Translations under genes and position numbers: made by a program | NCBI GenBank assembly: GCA_030435675.1 | Contig: CM059623.1 | Location: forward strand, 16,328,205-16,392,204 | Reading direction: 5' to 3' | Source: Steinernema hermaphroditum | Lineage: Eukaryota; Nematoda; Chromadorea; Rhabditida; Steinernematidae | DNA length: 64,000 bases | Notes under the pieces: model-generated | What the model saw: the letters and a program-made list of their open reading frames with translations, nothing else | Told to the model about the DNA's origin: nothing | Database searches by the model: none | Shown: one piece after another, positions 11,901 to 26,645 of the stretch | How the letters are laid out: each line of letters opens with the position of its first letter | How positions within the stretch are numbered: position 1 is the first letter of the stretch

Positions 11901-13525
11901 AGTGGTTAGGTTGCGCAGCATTATGCCGCATCCCAGATTAGTCCCTATTAGTCTCATGACGCAAAGCTGTCACTCGGGTCACTCAAGCCGCGGCATCCAA
12001 TTAGCAATTAGCAGCTAGTTGCAATCAGAGGGGCGGCGAGCGAAGCGGTTCCCTTACGAGGAATAGTCGTCTTTGTTGCAGGAGTGGACTTTGACTGAAC
12101 TGATCTTGATGAAGTTGATGGTTTCGCTGCAGCAGGGACAGATCTAGGCAGCGGTGTCTTTACGGAGGCCTTTGGTTTTTCAGGGCTTTTCAGTGGCTTT
12201 TTCTCAGCGAGTTTTGATTCTTGGGGTTTGTAGTCCTTTTCGGGAGATTTAGGAACATCTTGGTTTCTGGCTTCCCCGCGAATCTCAACAGCCTCTTCTT
12301 CTTGAGCGGGTTCTTCGGTAGAACGGTTCTTGTCAGTCTCAATTGGGGTCTTTACTGGTTCTTCGAGATGTTCTGGCTCGTCCGAAAAGGAAATCAGTTC
12401 TGGAGCTTCTGGTGTTGTGGCCTCGTGATGCCCAGCGGCTACACACTGCTCTTCTCCAGAAGAAGTCGGTATTTCAGGGATATCTGGGGATCTCAGTGGC
12501 AAAGGTTCGTGTTCTGTATGTTCTTCTAAACTCAATTCTACTAACTTTGCGTGGGCTGACTTGAAGAATTATAACAAATTCACTATTAAAATAACCAGCT
12601 CACCTTTGGGAATTGAAGAGGGCAATGTTTGTTTAATAGGTGAAGGAGTTTTGCCATCTTCTGCTTCGGTCTCCTTCTGATTTTCCTCCTTCGACTCTTC
12701 AACTTCATCTTCCCCATCTGTATAACCAGCAAGAGTGATTTTGGTGCATTTTGGCTCGATGTCATCGATCAGTAGTTCTTCCTTTTCCGGAGTTTTTGGA
12801 CGTTCCGGTGATGAAGGTTCGGGTTCAGGCGATTTGGCCTTCTCAGATTCAGGTGTGTGAGGCGTATCAGGCTTGTCAGATGTCACTTGAGGTTGATCAT
12901 CTAAAAACGGTATAGACAGGTATATTGGGTTATAAAACGTGCTCCGAAATAAAACAGTTTTGAAGATGGATTGATAACGTGGTGTAGCGGTAAGCACTTA
13001 TAAGTCCTGAGTACCTGAATTCTGAGACTCTGAATTCTGCGATCCAAGTTCAAATCTCACAGTTACAGGTACATCGTACCTGACTTTTCTAGAACCACTT
13101 ATTTGTTGCTTCCGGCTATTCTAAGGCTATTCTTCCGGCTATTTCTAAGATTTTTTGTTAAAAGATAATAAATTCTTTGACTTTTCCTTCAAGTTAGTCC
13201 GTTCTATTTCCCATAGAACTATGTCCGACTTATCTGATATTGGAGACAAACTCAATAAAAAAATCAATGACGTTTGCGAAATTCTTCTTTCCCAAAGGCC
13301 TTCAGTTTCGTAATATTTACTTATAAAAACAAATTCCTTGTTTAGAAATTCTGCCACTCAGTTCCCGTTTATCCCCCCAAAGGCCAAAGGATCACTTCTC
13401 ATTAGCATACCTTTATCTGGAGAATGCTTATCCTCATCGGGCTTGCTTACGCCCTCAATAAGGATCTCCTGGACTTCGACACCATGAGGCTTGGTTCGTT
13501 CCACATGCGTTTCTGCCTCTTCCAT
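8906..13525 (-). CDS. ptl-1: Protein with tau-like repeats (MAP2/tau/MAP4 family)
   Basis: Eight exons (13411-13525, 12604-12900, 12058-12537, 11227-11359, 9464-9686, 9333-9422, 9088-9177, 8906-9019) give 514 codons. The N-terminal projection domain (residues 1 to about 300) is acidic and rich in Glu, Pro and Ser. A basic Pro/Thr-rich stretch follows (about 298-341), with [14 protein letters not shown]. Microtubule-binding repeats then run to about residue 476: three repeats with [22 protein letters not shown] cores, each ending PGGG or AGGG, plus one partial and one degenerate repeat. The tail is Ser/Arg-rich (about 477-513). Tau-family proteins bind along axonal microtubules; ptl-1 is the single tau relative in nematodes, so the symbol is given with confidence. 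Exon 5 may start at 9686 or 9683 (tandem CAGCAG acceptor). Intron 4 is about 1.5 kb. Confidence 0.93.
9687..11226 (-). other. Large ptl-1 intron 4
   Basis: No additional tau-repeat exon was seen inside. Near 11085-11105 it contains a sharply GC-rich patch (CCCGCGCCCGCCCGCCCGG) beside the upstream exon, unlike the AT-rich remainder. That could be a regulatory element or an internal promoter for a short isoform starting before the repeats. Confidence 0.4.
12970..13080 (+). repeat. tRNA-like (pol III box) sequence in ptl-1 intron 1
   Basis: TGGTGTAGCGGTAAGC resembles a tRNA A box, and AAGTTCAAATCTC about 60 nt downstream resembles a B box. Acceptor ends pair poorly and no convincing anticodon arm forms. 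It is better read as a tRNA-derived SINE or pseudogene than as a working tRNA. Confidence 0.3.
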
Positions 13526-13907
13526 AGTTAAATCTGAGAAAAAAACAAGCACAACAGATAAGACACGAGTCGTAAGCAAACGCTCGTAAACGACGCGATC
13601 GGCTCACTTTTACACTTCTTGTGACAGTTCGCGATATTGGTTCGGTAAACAAAACGCTTAAGAGGCCCGACTCTTGGCACAGCTGACTCCTCCGCGCCCC
13701 TTTCATGCCTTTTCCGACGGGCCACACACTTCGGCCCGCCCAACGCGCCCGCTAGGGCCGTATACTTGCGCGCCAATTACCCGCGAGTGACTAATGGCGA
13801 ACAATATGTATAGTCAGCATTACAAATCAATAAGTGAAGATGAATTATTCTGATGAGAAAGAATCGTGCTCATGGTTAACTAAAGACAAGGCAGGGCGTG
13901 CCTGCAT

Positions 13908-13989
13908 GCAGCGATGTCCGAGTGGTTAAGGAGTTTGACTCGAAATCAAATGGGCTCTGCCCGCGTAGGTTCGAATCCTGCTCGCTGCG
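13908..13989 (+). tRNA. tRNA-Ser (anticodon CGA)
   Basis: The acceptor arms GCAGCGA and TCGCTGC pair perfectly. The D-arm TCCGAGTGGTTAAGGA is typical of eukaryotic tRNA-Ser, the anticodon loop is ACTCGAAAT, and a long variable arm follows (GGGCTCTGCCC). The T arm is AGGTTCGAATCCT. Discriminator G at 13989; no intron. A T-run just downstream (13991-13997) fits pol III termination. It sits upstream of ptl-1 on the opposite strand. Confidence 0.95.
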
Positions 13990-13990
13990 A

Positions 13991-13997
13991 ATTTTTT
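13991..13997 (+). terminator. Pol III terminator of tRNA-Ser
   Basis: A run of seven T begins two bases after the tRNA discriminator base, the standard RNA polymerase III stop signal. Confidence 0.7.
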
Positions 13998-14984
13998 TCT
14001 TTTGCGTACTGACGACGATCGATGTTTATTTGAGGGAAAAATCGTAATTGGAAATTGGATGGAGCGGAAGCGAATACAGGAAGACGTCGCGACCACCCGC
14101 TGATGGTGGCGGGAAAACCTGTCGCCGGGGTGTGGTGGTGTAATTGGTGGCGGCAAAGGGGCGCTGAGGAAGCAACCGGCTGTCAGGACGCGGGACAGCA
14201 AAACACGCGTCCAGAGGCGGATGATGCTCATCACGGATTAATGAAGTCCGTATTCGGGCTGTGTGGGGATGCGGGAACTTGAAGTTTAGCTATGCATAGG
14301 GCGATAGGGGTGAGAGATAAACATGGTGGAAAAACAGCTCAGGAGATGGTGCCAATTGAATGAATAGTTGATGTGTTGGGCGCCGAGTCAGAAATTCGAG
14401 AACCGCGGAACTCTGTCGCTATAAGTGAATCGATGCACGCATGAGCAGGCACAAAAGGGAACAACTGTGTATTTTGCTTGGCGGCCCTGAGGCTCTAAGC
14501 CGATTCCGGGCTGGACGCAACCCGATCTGTTAATAGTAGAGCAAACAATGCGTTCTTTCGTTCGGGCGCTATGTCAACAAATGCACATTTGCATATTCGA
14601 TCATTTCGGATGGTGGGCTTTTAATTAGATACTTAAAGTGGTTTTATTAAAGGCTTTATGTTTAAAGTGGCTCTAGAATCGCCCCAGGAAAAGTTCAAAA
14701 ATTATCTTTACGCAGTTAAAGTGCCACTTGCAGCAGTATTGCACAAAATGAGACAGGCTCTCGAATATAGATCGATCGAGGTATTACTTTTTCGCTTTTT
14801 GCCCTACGACAAGTTAGACACAGAAGTGTATCTGTCTAGACTTTAGAGTTTAAAGACACTTTGCACGAGTGGCCACTGTGCCGCGTTCATCGCTTAGGGT
14901 CGGTCGGTCGCTCGTTCTCAGTCACTTCTCCAGGTAAAGTATCTCTTCAGGCATTCATAACGTTATTGTTCTGCAGGCCTTGCA
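13998..14984. other. Intergenic between tRNA-Ser and the small gene at 14985
   Basis: A 62-codon plus-strand frame from 14658 has no family resemblance and is not called. Exon-like sequence ending at a GTAAAG donor (about 14935) precedes the intron upstream of the small gene at 14985, so a 5' non-coding exon may end there. Confidence 0.4.
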
Positions 14985-15125
14985 ATGCTCCAGTACGCCC
15001 TTCTCGGCTACATCGTCTACGAATGCTATCGCATGGCTCAAATGCCCAATTTCGGCGACGCCCAAATGTCGGACATCCAAGGCGCTCCACATTCGCATAC
15101 GACCGCAGCAAAGAAATCTACTTGA
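14985..15125 (+). CDS. 46-residue small protein with one hydrophobic N-terminal segment
   Basis: The frame begins ATG nine bases after a good acceptor (TTCTGCAG at about 14975) and ends TGA at 15123-15125. An AATAAA lies at about 15165. Its N-terminus, MLQYALLGYIVYECYRM, could span or insert in a membrane; the rest is polar (DAQMSDIQG). Codon use is protein-like and the spliced leader exon suggests a real transcript. No family was recognised. It converges on the TMEM245 gene, whose stop is 147 nt away. Confidence 0.55.
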   Translation: MLQYALLGYIVYECYRMAQMPNFGDAQMSDIQGAPHSHTTAAKKST

Positions 15126-15271
15126 GCTCTTCGTTAGTTCCCCGTTAAACCGACTTTGAAGTAAATAAAAATGGACTTCGTGTGTTTGACCGCATTTTAT
15201 TAGGCAATAATGTCAACTGATGGAAAATAGAAGTCTAAAAGCAGGAACTAAACAATATTTACAAAGCAGTG

Positions 15272-18507
<3,236 letters not shown>

Positions 18508-18812
18508 CGTGCCGTTTCCGTTGATTTGTTTGGTGACGATTCTCCGAAGATTCTGAAAGAAATCAGCAGAAATAAACAACGAGTCAACGCCCCGTTGTTG
18601 TTGTTTTTATGCATTCGGCGCGTTTTCCGCACGAGATAAGCGGAGCACTTCGAAACGCGCTGAAAGACGGTTAAAAACAACGGCGCGGGGTGAAGGAAAA
18701 ACGCGAGAATGTCACCTTTGCACCGAAGAGACAAGCAGTAAACAAGAAAGTACGGGGTGCATGTTGATGTTCGATGCAACTTACATGTCACCACGCCGGG
18801 ATCGTCATGGAG

Positions 18813-18884
18813 TCCTCGGTAGTATAGTGGTGAGTATCCGCGCCTGTCACGTGCGAGACCCGGGTTCGATTCCCGGCCGGGGAG
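18813..18884 (+). tRNA. tRNA-Asp (anticodon GTC)
   Basis: The acceptor arms TCCTCGG and CCGGGGA pair (one T-G wobble). The D-arm is GTATAGTGGTGAGTAT, the anticodon loop CTGTCAC and the T-arm CCGGGTTCGATTCCCGG. Length 72 nt with discriminator G; no intron. A T-rich run starts at 18889 as a pol III stop. Confidence 0.96.
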
Positions 18885-20493
<1,609 letters not shown>

Positions 20494-21514
20494 GCGCAAA
20501 ATTCCGCGCAATCGCTTTTGAATAATATTAGTTCCTGGTGTTTTCGTTTATTTATTACGGTGAATCCATAAAGCTATTATTTACGGTTCACGTGTGGGAC
20601 TTATGTGGGATTGCTGTCACTCGATGGGCTTCAGTAAGTTGTTGTTGGGACATCGTCTCCATCAATAAAATGTGTCCACTTTCAGCTACGTCAACAATCA
20701 ATCGATAACAAATTCGACGTGATGATTCACCGATCTATCGAATTAAAAAATTTTGACAAATCTAAAAAAATCACCGCCCTTGCACGTTGTTTGAGGGAAG
20801 GATTAAGTTTTCCCGGTAACAGTTTAGTCTCCGCGCTAGCCGCTGAAAAAGCGCTGTTTGACACAGAACGCAAATTTGCGGAAGAGATGAGAGGGAACTG
20901 GTTCTGACGGTGAAACAGACCGTGGGTAATTATTCATTCGACCTTCGGTGTTTGCTGTTGGCAAGAAGTAGTTCTTGGTGTGCTGACTGGTGGACTATAA
21001 TAATGTATTGATTTGCTAGACAGCAAGGAGGAAAACCTTTGAAGATGCCTGACCCCAATCCGGCTCCTCCTTAAATCCAGTCCTCCTACATCCTTGTACA
21101 AACACTCGAACATTGAGTCAAGATGCTTCACTCGTTTACAGTGATCACTTTTGTGACAGCACAAGGTGAAAATTTATCATAAAGATTTTAATAGTCACTG
21201 CTGCATATTTATATCGTCATAATCCCTCCATTCTCTTCGGCAAATTCAAAACCTCTCAAGAAAGAAAAAATCAATTGAAAGTCAAATCAGCGGATCCAAA
21301 AGATCAGTCAGCGATCCGTTCTGCCCGCCCCATGTATCCCCGAAATTTTCACGTCATCTATGACTCACAGCAGCAACGCCTATAATAGCGCTGCGCACCG
21401 TCAGTCAGACGGACGGTTGCGTTTCCTGTTTGTGGGCGATGGCCCTTTGACGCGCAAATATTTGTCTTCGGCTGTGCATTAAGGCGCCCAACATTGCAGA
21501 TTCTTTCAAACGCC
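20494..21514. other. Intergenic between pas-4 and the first TTR-like gene
   Basis: It contains the pas-4 3' UTR. A plus-strand frame at 20719-20907 and a minus-strand frame at 20934-21164 lack recognisable domains. A CTATAATAGCG sequence at about 21377 lies 135 bases before the TTR start and may be its TATA element. Confidence 0.4.
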
Positions 21515-22114
21515 ATGCAAACGAGCTCCGTGTTCGTTCTCCTTGTGCTTCTCGTGGTGGGAAGCGAAGCGTTTCGCCAACAGTCCGTTGGAATTCGTGG
21601 CCGTCTCATGTGCGGCGACAAGCCTTTGGGCAACACGAAAGTGAAGCTGTGGAATAAGAACAAGATCGGTATGTCTCTTCTGGTTAGGCGTCGTCATGAA
21701 CTAGGTCTCTTCTGGCACTAAAAATTACAATTTCATGTCAAAGGTTCCAACTACCATAGTTAGGGGGTGTCATATTTCGAAGGTACCTTAGCCGAGACTT
21801 TAGCCTTTCATCGGCATAATTATTGAACTCCATGGCCGGTTTTAGGTACCGACGACCAGCTGGCTGACGCGAAGACCGACGCCAGTGGCAACTTCGAGTT
21901 GAGTGGTGGTGTCGGAAGCATCTTCGGCATGAATGTCCACTTCAAGATCTACCACGACTGCGATGATGGCATCAAGCCCTGTCAGCGCAAGGTCGACCTT
22001 AAGATCCCGAACCAATACATCACTCGTACATCTAACGTCCAGAAATGGTTCGACGCCGGTGTACTCAATATGGAGTTCAAGTTCCCCGATGAGGAGCGCA
22101 GCTGCATCAACTAA
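21515..22114 (+). CDS. Transthyretin-like secreted protein 1 (TTR-52/DUF290 family)
   Basis: Two exons (21515-21668, 21846-22114) give 140 residues. A signal peptide ([14 protein letters not shown]) precedes the conserved start [19 protein letters not shown]. The family core has VKLWNKNK, a Gly-rich turn, [19 protein letters not shown] and the end [10 protein letters not shown]. Four cysteines of the mature chain are in the usual TTR-like pattern. These extracellular beta-sandwich proteins are abundant in nematodes; most have no known ligand, though one C. elegans member bridges apoptotic cells to a phagocyte receptor. Compared with the two other copies here, this one lacks the intron after the HDCDDGI segment. 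Confidence 0.9.
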
Positions 22115-22639
22115 TCTTTTTTTTTTCATCCCGAACGACTGACCGCTTTAACAGTGATGTTTTCGAATCAGGCTTGATGTATATAGAGCGACGTGATAAA
22201 ATGCATTATTTCTTGGTATAACGCTTTTACGATGCGATCTATGTTGCGAACAAAAGCCAGAATAGTGGCAGAATAGGGATACCCAGTTAGATACTATCGG
22301 TGCATTGTGCCGATTTTCTTAAATACCGGTTTTGTCGCGAATCCAGAGGCTGAACTCCACACAGGTTTCATATGACGTCAAAAAACGTTTCTGATCAGAC
22401 TCGTTTCATCAATTCCGCCTTACCGGAGGTCGTCCACACTTTACTGTGTTTTTTCAGGCACATTCAAGGCATTAAACCTGATTGAACTCTCGTGTCTCCT
22501 ACGTAGAACATAATAGTGAAGAAAACCTTCATTCGAGTATTTGAGCCCGATTCCAAAAACTTACTGTCCTTGGTCTGACCTGTATGTCTACGAAGATGTT
22601 TATGGCACAGGCTAAAAACTACCTGACAAGTCCGTGAGA

Positions 22640-22801
22640 TAACAAAGGCGCCTTTCCAACATATACGTCCTCCCCGCCATGCTCTATGGCTACCAAACCT
22701 GGGTACTCGGGAAATCAGCGAGGAAGAAACATACAACGGCTCAACGACAGATAGAGCGCCGAATGATGTGTGTGCTAGAGAAAAGATCCAACGAGTGTTT
22801 C
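22640..22801 (+). mobile_element. Fragment of an RTE-type non-LTR retrotransposon (reverse transcriptase C-terminus)
   Basis: One frame reads YVLPAMLYGYQTWVLGKSA and then TTAQRQIERRMMCVLEK. This is the characteristic thumb-side end of RTE-clade reverse transcriptases (VLPAMLYGCETW and AQRAMERRML in relatives). Only about 50 codons remain, so it is dead. It abuts exactly the point where similarity to the cysteine-rich gene at 25934-26414 stops. Confidence 0.7.
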
Positions 22802-22803
22802 CC

Positions 22804-22911
22804 ATTGGTAAGCGACTGAGATAAGTAGTAGTGCATGAAATGGAGAATCATGTGCAGAACTACATATAGTTGTCTGCTTACCAAGCGAGTAAAACCCAGA
22901 GCAGTGCTCAT
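22804..22911 (-). pseudogene. Truncated copy of the three-module Cys-rich gene (signal exon only)
   Basis: The minus strand reads ATG-AGC-ACT-GCT-CTG, encoding MSTALGFTRL, then a GT donor, an AG acceptor and the start of exon 2 up to ACCAATGG. All of this is clearly homologous to exon 1, intron and exon 2 start of the gene at 25934-26414. After that the sequence changes to the retrotransposon fragment, so the cysteine modules are lost. A CATAAAAG TATA-like box is conserved upstream (22949-22956). Confidence 0.75.
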
Positions 22912-23100
22912 GCTGTTGGTGGATAAAGGCGCAGTTTTTGGTGGTTCCTTTTATGCCACGACGTTCGTGATGTGTGGATTAGGAAGGGTTGCGGTGGAAG
23001 TGGAGAATCGTGTGCAAATCTATTGTTGTGCCTTTAAATGGAAAATCTGTTATTGTGCTTTCACATTGACAACAAGCGATTTTGCTGTCTGTGGGCAATA

Positions 23101-24019
23101 TATTGGGTTGATGCATAATAAATGAGCCTTTTTGAAAGTAGATATTTATTACCAAAAAGGCACACAATCTAATCAAGGTATTTGCCGCTAGCATCAGCAA
23201 CTTCAGCCCACTTTATGGCCCGCATTCGGATTCCTCGTTCGTAGAGTACCCGAGGTTTAAAATCGAAAAATGGTTTTGGTCAAATTTTCGACCTCTTCAC
23301 CTTATTCTCAGTGGCTTTCTCTGATATCTTCATTTACGGACGCGTACAGATGACAGTAAGATAGAGCTAACAGAGCTCTATACGAACAACGAACATGAGT
23401 CTCACAGCTCAAAGTGGAGAGCCTTTGTGGGGGTCAACTTGAAAATACACGGCCTCGGAGAGTCGTATTTTTTAGGAATACAAGGGCCATTTTTTCTACA
23501 TTTGGCCTCTTTTTCCTTAAAGTAGAAATGAGCTCGTGAAGTCACTATGTGGGTATGATAGCTGTGAGCGATGGCTATCTGCTGCATGTCCCCGTTCCCT
23601 GTTATAGTACTTAACCATTTGGAAACATTGGAGTTGATGGAACATGGTGATCCGAAACGGCCATCTTTTTGAGTTAGCCCATGCTGTGATATACGACGAC
23701 CGCAGCGGTAGGTGCATTCAATAGGCAAGAACCAAGGATGTACGTGGTAGAAGGCAGTCACCGTCCATCACACAAATGCTACCATAGGAAGTCCATACAT
23801 CACTTCGTATTTCGCCATCTCGAGGTGCCAAAAAATGATCATAAAAACAAAATAGACCCCCAACATCAAGAGGAATGTAGCGGACAAGCCGCCAATGATG
23901 ATGTAGAGTGAGAGCTAAATGTACTCAACAACGCACCAATCAATTATACCCCAGGAGTAAATATTGTAAAAATAAAGGATGTTTACCAAGGGGCTCATTT
24001 TCAATGCATCAACCCAATA
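23101..24019 (-). mobile_element. Non-autonomous mariner-type element, copy 1
   Basis: The ends are TATTGGGTTGATGCAT at 23101 and the inverted ATGCATCAACCCAATA at 24004-24019, with TA at both ends as for Tc1/mariner insertions. The minus strand near 23295-23160 encodes a degenerate mariner transposase C-terminus (KPRVLYERGIR, then KWAEVADASGKYLD and a stop), with a frameshift just before it. At about 919 bp it is too short for a full transposase. The half near 23740-23960 carries unrelated sequence with a hydrophobic reading (ATFLLMLGVYFVFMIIFWHL). Copy 2 is at 42472-43391. Confidence 0.75.
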
Positions 24020-24074
24020 AAACACTCAATACTTGAATGTCCTTCAAACAAAATAGAGCGCGGACTGTGACACC

Positions 24075-24448
24075 ATGTTGTTCGCTTTTCTGGCTTTGGT
24101 AAGTTTAAAGAAGTCACATTTTTGTCACTACAGTTATAGTTTCTCTTCTTCACTGTGGACGCATCTCCAACCAGATGTCAAATCGCTTGTGCGCCTTGTG
24201 AAATGCTCAATTGCACGATGGGATACCGACTCGTGATTCCACCGCAACCCCTCTGTGGATGTGCTTGTCCTTATTGCGAACCAATCGAACCAATTACGAC
24301 CACAACCCAAAGTCCTACCTGCCCCTACTGTCGGTGTGCTCGTCCGCAATGTCCTAGGGGAGCACATCTAGTTGTCCCTCTTCGTACTACACCTAGCCCT
24401 AATGGAAAGTGTACTTGTGGATGTCCCTACTGTGCTCCAAACTGTTGA
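24075..24448 (+). CDS. Cys-rich secreted protein, two modules (gene Cys-1)
   Basis: Two exons (24075-24098, 24140-24448) give 110 residues. The signal peptide MLFAFLALFLFFTVDA is split by the intron. Two modules follow: a degenerate one (CQIACAPCEMLNCTMGYRL, then CGCACPYC) and a typical one (CPYCRCARPQCPRGAHLVV, then NGKCTCGCPYC). They are separated by a Thr-rich linker (PITTTTQSPT). The module pattern is C-P-x-C-x-C, a short loop, C-P-x-G-x-H-x-V, a Pro-rich loop, (D/N)GKCxCxCPYC. It is unnamed here; the spacing resembles antistasin-type inhibitor domains but this is unproven. The 5' part is nearly identical to the gene at 26646. Confidence 0.75.
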
Positions 24449-24627
24449 TATTAACATGCATGGGAAATTATTGTACGAGCTATATATTCCCGAATGAACG
24501 ACCTGACGTAGCGCCGTCTCATATATGCACACAGAAGAACAAAGTCATACTGTGGTCGCTGAGTTTCTTGTGGTTTCGGTGAAGCAGAGGAGTCGAAATA
24601 AAAATAATGATTCTTATTGATCGAGAA

Positions 24628-25135
24628 TCAATTAATACAACTGCGTTCCTCGTCGGGGAACTTGAACTGCATGTTCATGACGCCTCCTTCAAACCATTTC
24701 TCCACATTACCCGTCCGCGTCACGAACTCACTCGGGATCTTCAGATTCACTTTCCGTTGACAAGGCTAAACGAGTTCCGTAATCGATTCCCATAGCCAAA
24801 TTACCGTAATTCCATCATTGCAGTCGTGGTAAATCTTGAAGTGCACGTCCATGGCGAAGATCGCTCCAACTCCTCCTTCGAGCTGATAGTTTCCCTCGGA
24901 GTCAGTTTTCATGTCGGCCAGTTGGTCGTCGGTGCCTATAAGCAGGAATGCAAAGGATCTTTAACTCCCAGTAGACCAACCAACCCAGGTGGTTTTTGTT
25001 CCACAGCTTCACTTTCGTATCTCTCAAAGGCTGATCACCGCACATAAGCCTTCCGCGAATTCCAACGGACTGCTGCCTCCAGGCTTGGGAACCAACGAAG
25101 AGCAAGAATAAAGCAAGAAGAACAGACCTCATCAT
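24628..25135 (-). CDS. Transthyretin-like secreted protein 2
   Basis: Three exons (24985-25135, 24805-24935, 24628-24765) give 139 residues. The signal peptide is [18 protein letters not shown], cleaved before [16 protein letters not shown]. The core has [19 protein letters not shown], then [30 protein letters not shown] and the ending [10 protein letters not shown]. It is closest to copy 3 at 28469: the same two introns in the same phases, and similar even inside the second intron (both carry GGAACTCGTTTAG before exon 3). A TATA-like TATAAAGG lies about 40 bases upstream on the minus strand (25167-25174). Confidence 0.9.
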
Positions 25136-25556
25136 CGGAAATGATCTGAGGGGTTCATGGGGTCGTTCCTTTATACGATACTCCGGTGACTAATCGGCAA
25201 GCAAACATCGCAGTGGGAGGTAGTCTTGACGTCTAAGGAGGAAAGACTAACCATAAAAATGTTGCCCTTTCGAGACTGTTTTGGGGTAAAAGGCGAAAGT
25301 CATACGTGTAATGATAGCTTCCTAAGTTTTGAGAGCAGTGCAATAAAACTCACTGCGTCATTTTATGTCAAATCAAATGTCAGCGATAAGGATTTTTTTT
25401 GTGTCTCACACCCACGGCCCTTTCCGGCAGATCGCTCGATGTGGCCGACAAAGAGCGTCTGTTTGATGAGAATAGCAAACACTGTGTGTTTCGATCGCAA
25501 AACTGGTCTTCTTAACATTTTGTATATGCTTATCGATATAGTCGTCAATGATCTGA
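25136..25556. other. Intergenic between TTR-2 and the small gene at 25557
   Basis: Apart from the TTR-2 TATA-like box near 25170, no gene or structured element was found. Confidence 0.4.
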
Positions 25557-25778
25557 TCATTGGTGCATGATGCCACCTTCCTTATTGAAGCAAAGAAAGG
25601 CAGAAAATTCATCGGGATTGTAATGTAAATGCGACTTCGACTTTATTTCGTGAATCAAAGGCATCGAAGAGATGAGTCTGCAGGCCAGGAGTTGCGTCTT
25701 CACGGGTCTTGGTGTCCTCAGAGCGTCGGTGACCTTCAGGGTGACTTCTCGCGCAGCTGGATTCCTGGCGTCGGACAT
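25557..25778 (-). CDS. Small unrecognised protein, 73 residues
   Basis: A single open frame begins MSDARNPAAREVTLKVTDAL and ends at TGA. It is basic and has no signal peptide or obvious membrane span. Support: a decayed relative occurs at 7320-7500, with the most similar stretch being KVxDALRxPxxxKxQLL. Against: an AATAAA occurs inside the frame (about 25640), so the mRNA may end early and the true coding part may be shorter. It lies about 80 bases after the likely poly(A) site of the upstream Cys-rich gene on the same strand, a spacing seen in nematode operons. Function unknown. Confidence 0.4.
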   Translation of the reverse strand: MSDARNPAAREVTLKVTDALRTPRPVKTQLLACRLISSMPLIHEIKSKSHLHYNPDEFSAFLCFNKEGGIMHQ

Positions 25779-25933
25779 CTTGTTGTCAGCGGTGGTAAAT
25801 GTGAGGTAATAACGAACAGAGAAACAATGTCATTTTATGAACCACTGTAGCATTTATTATCCACAAATATGTCTCCAGGATGATGAATATGAACGCAGAT
25901 ACATTTTTTGATGATTAAAAATAAATTTTGGCA

Positions 25934-26414
25934 TTAGCAAGTGTTTGGCTTGCAGTAAGGACAAGCGCATGTACAAAACCCATCCGGACCTTGCGTCGCG
26001 GGTGGTGGATAAACGATATGAGTTCCATTTGCGCACTTCACTGCAGGACAGAAACATGCACAGTCGTCCGGCACACAATGTGGACACGAGCACCCACACT
26101 GTCCGACAGGTGGGGGAGGCGGGTAAACGAGGTGCGTTCCTTTTCGGCACATTCCAATCATGGGACAATTGCAGGGTGGGCACGTTGTGTTCGGCACACA
26201 GATTGGACATCTGCAGCCGCATTTTCCCATTGGTAGAGGAGGAGGAAGAACACTGTGGGAATCAAGAGGACAGTCCACTTCAGCACAGTCACATTCAGGG
26301 CATATAACCATTGGTGATGCGGCTGAGATAAGCAGTAGTGCCTAAAATGGGGAATCATGTGCAGAACTAGAGTTTTCTTCTTACCAAGAGACTAACACAC
26401 AGAGCAGTGCTCAT
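25934..26414 (-). CDS. Cys-rich secreted protein, three modules (gene Cys-2)
   Basis: Two exons (26385-26414, 25934-26341) give 145 residues. The signal peptide MSTALCVSLLALLLISAASP is split by the intron after codon 10. Three tandem modules of about 38-42 residues follow: CPECDCAEVDCPLDSHSVL, CPPCNCPMIGMCRKGTHLVY and CACFCPAVKCANGTHIVY. Each is followed by a Pro-rich loop and a CGCxCPxC or CTCACPYC ending. Every module has eight cysteines in a regular pattern, so disulfide-rich extracellular folding is likely. It is divergent to the gene at 26646 with 231 bases between start codons. AATAAA for its poly(A) site is near 25855. Confidence 0.78.
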
Positions 26415-26450
26415 GTTGCTGGCGAATAAAAGTGAAGTTTCTAGTGCCTC

Positions 26451-26458
26451 CTTTTATG
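26451..26458 (-). promoter_or_regulatory. TATA-like box of gene Cys-2
   Basis: CATAAAAG on the minus strand, 37 bases before the start codon. The same box is kept in the broken duplicate near 22950 and has counterparts before Cys-4 (27759) and TTR-3 (28420), suggesting a shared core promoter in this secreted-protein cluster. Confidence 0.5.
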
Positions 26459-26645
26459 CAAATACTTGCCATGTTTCTCACAAAAGAGTGATGCTCGGAT
26501 TAGGGTTCAAATGACAAAGTTGTTATTTTGCCATCAAAATCGACAACATGCGAGTTTGCGATTTTTGACTGTGGGATAATATAAAAACACCAATGGCATA
26601 AAGCGAGCTTCAATATCCTTCACTACAACCGCGGACTGTGACACC

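Noticed and set aside
22464..22805. Minus-strand 113-codon frame
   Set aside because: It is opposite the recognisable RTE reverse-transcriptase remnant on the plus strand.
23402..23761. Minus-strand frame inside mariner-type copy 1 as a host gene
   Set aside because: It lies wholly within the repeated element and is broken in copy 2; treated as passenger sequence.
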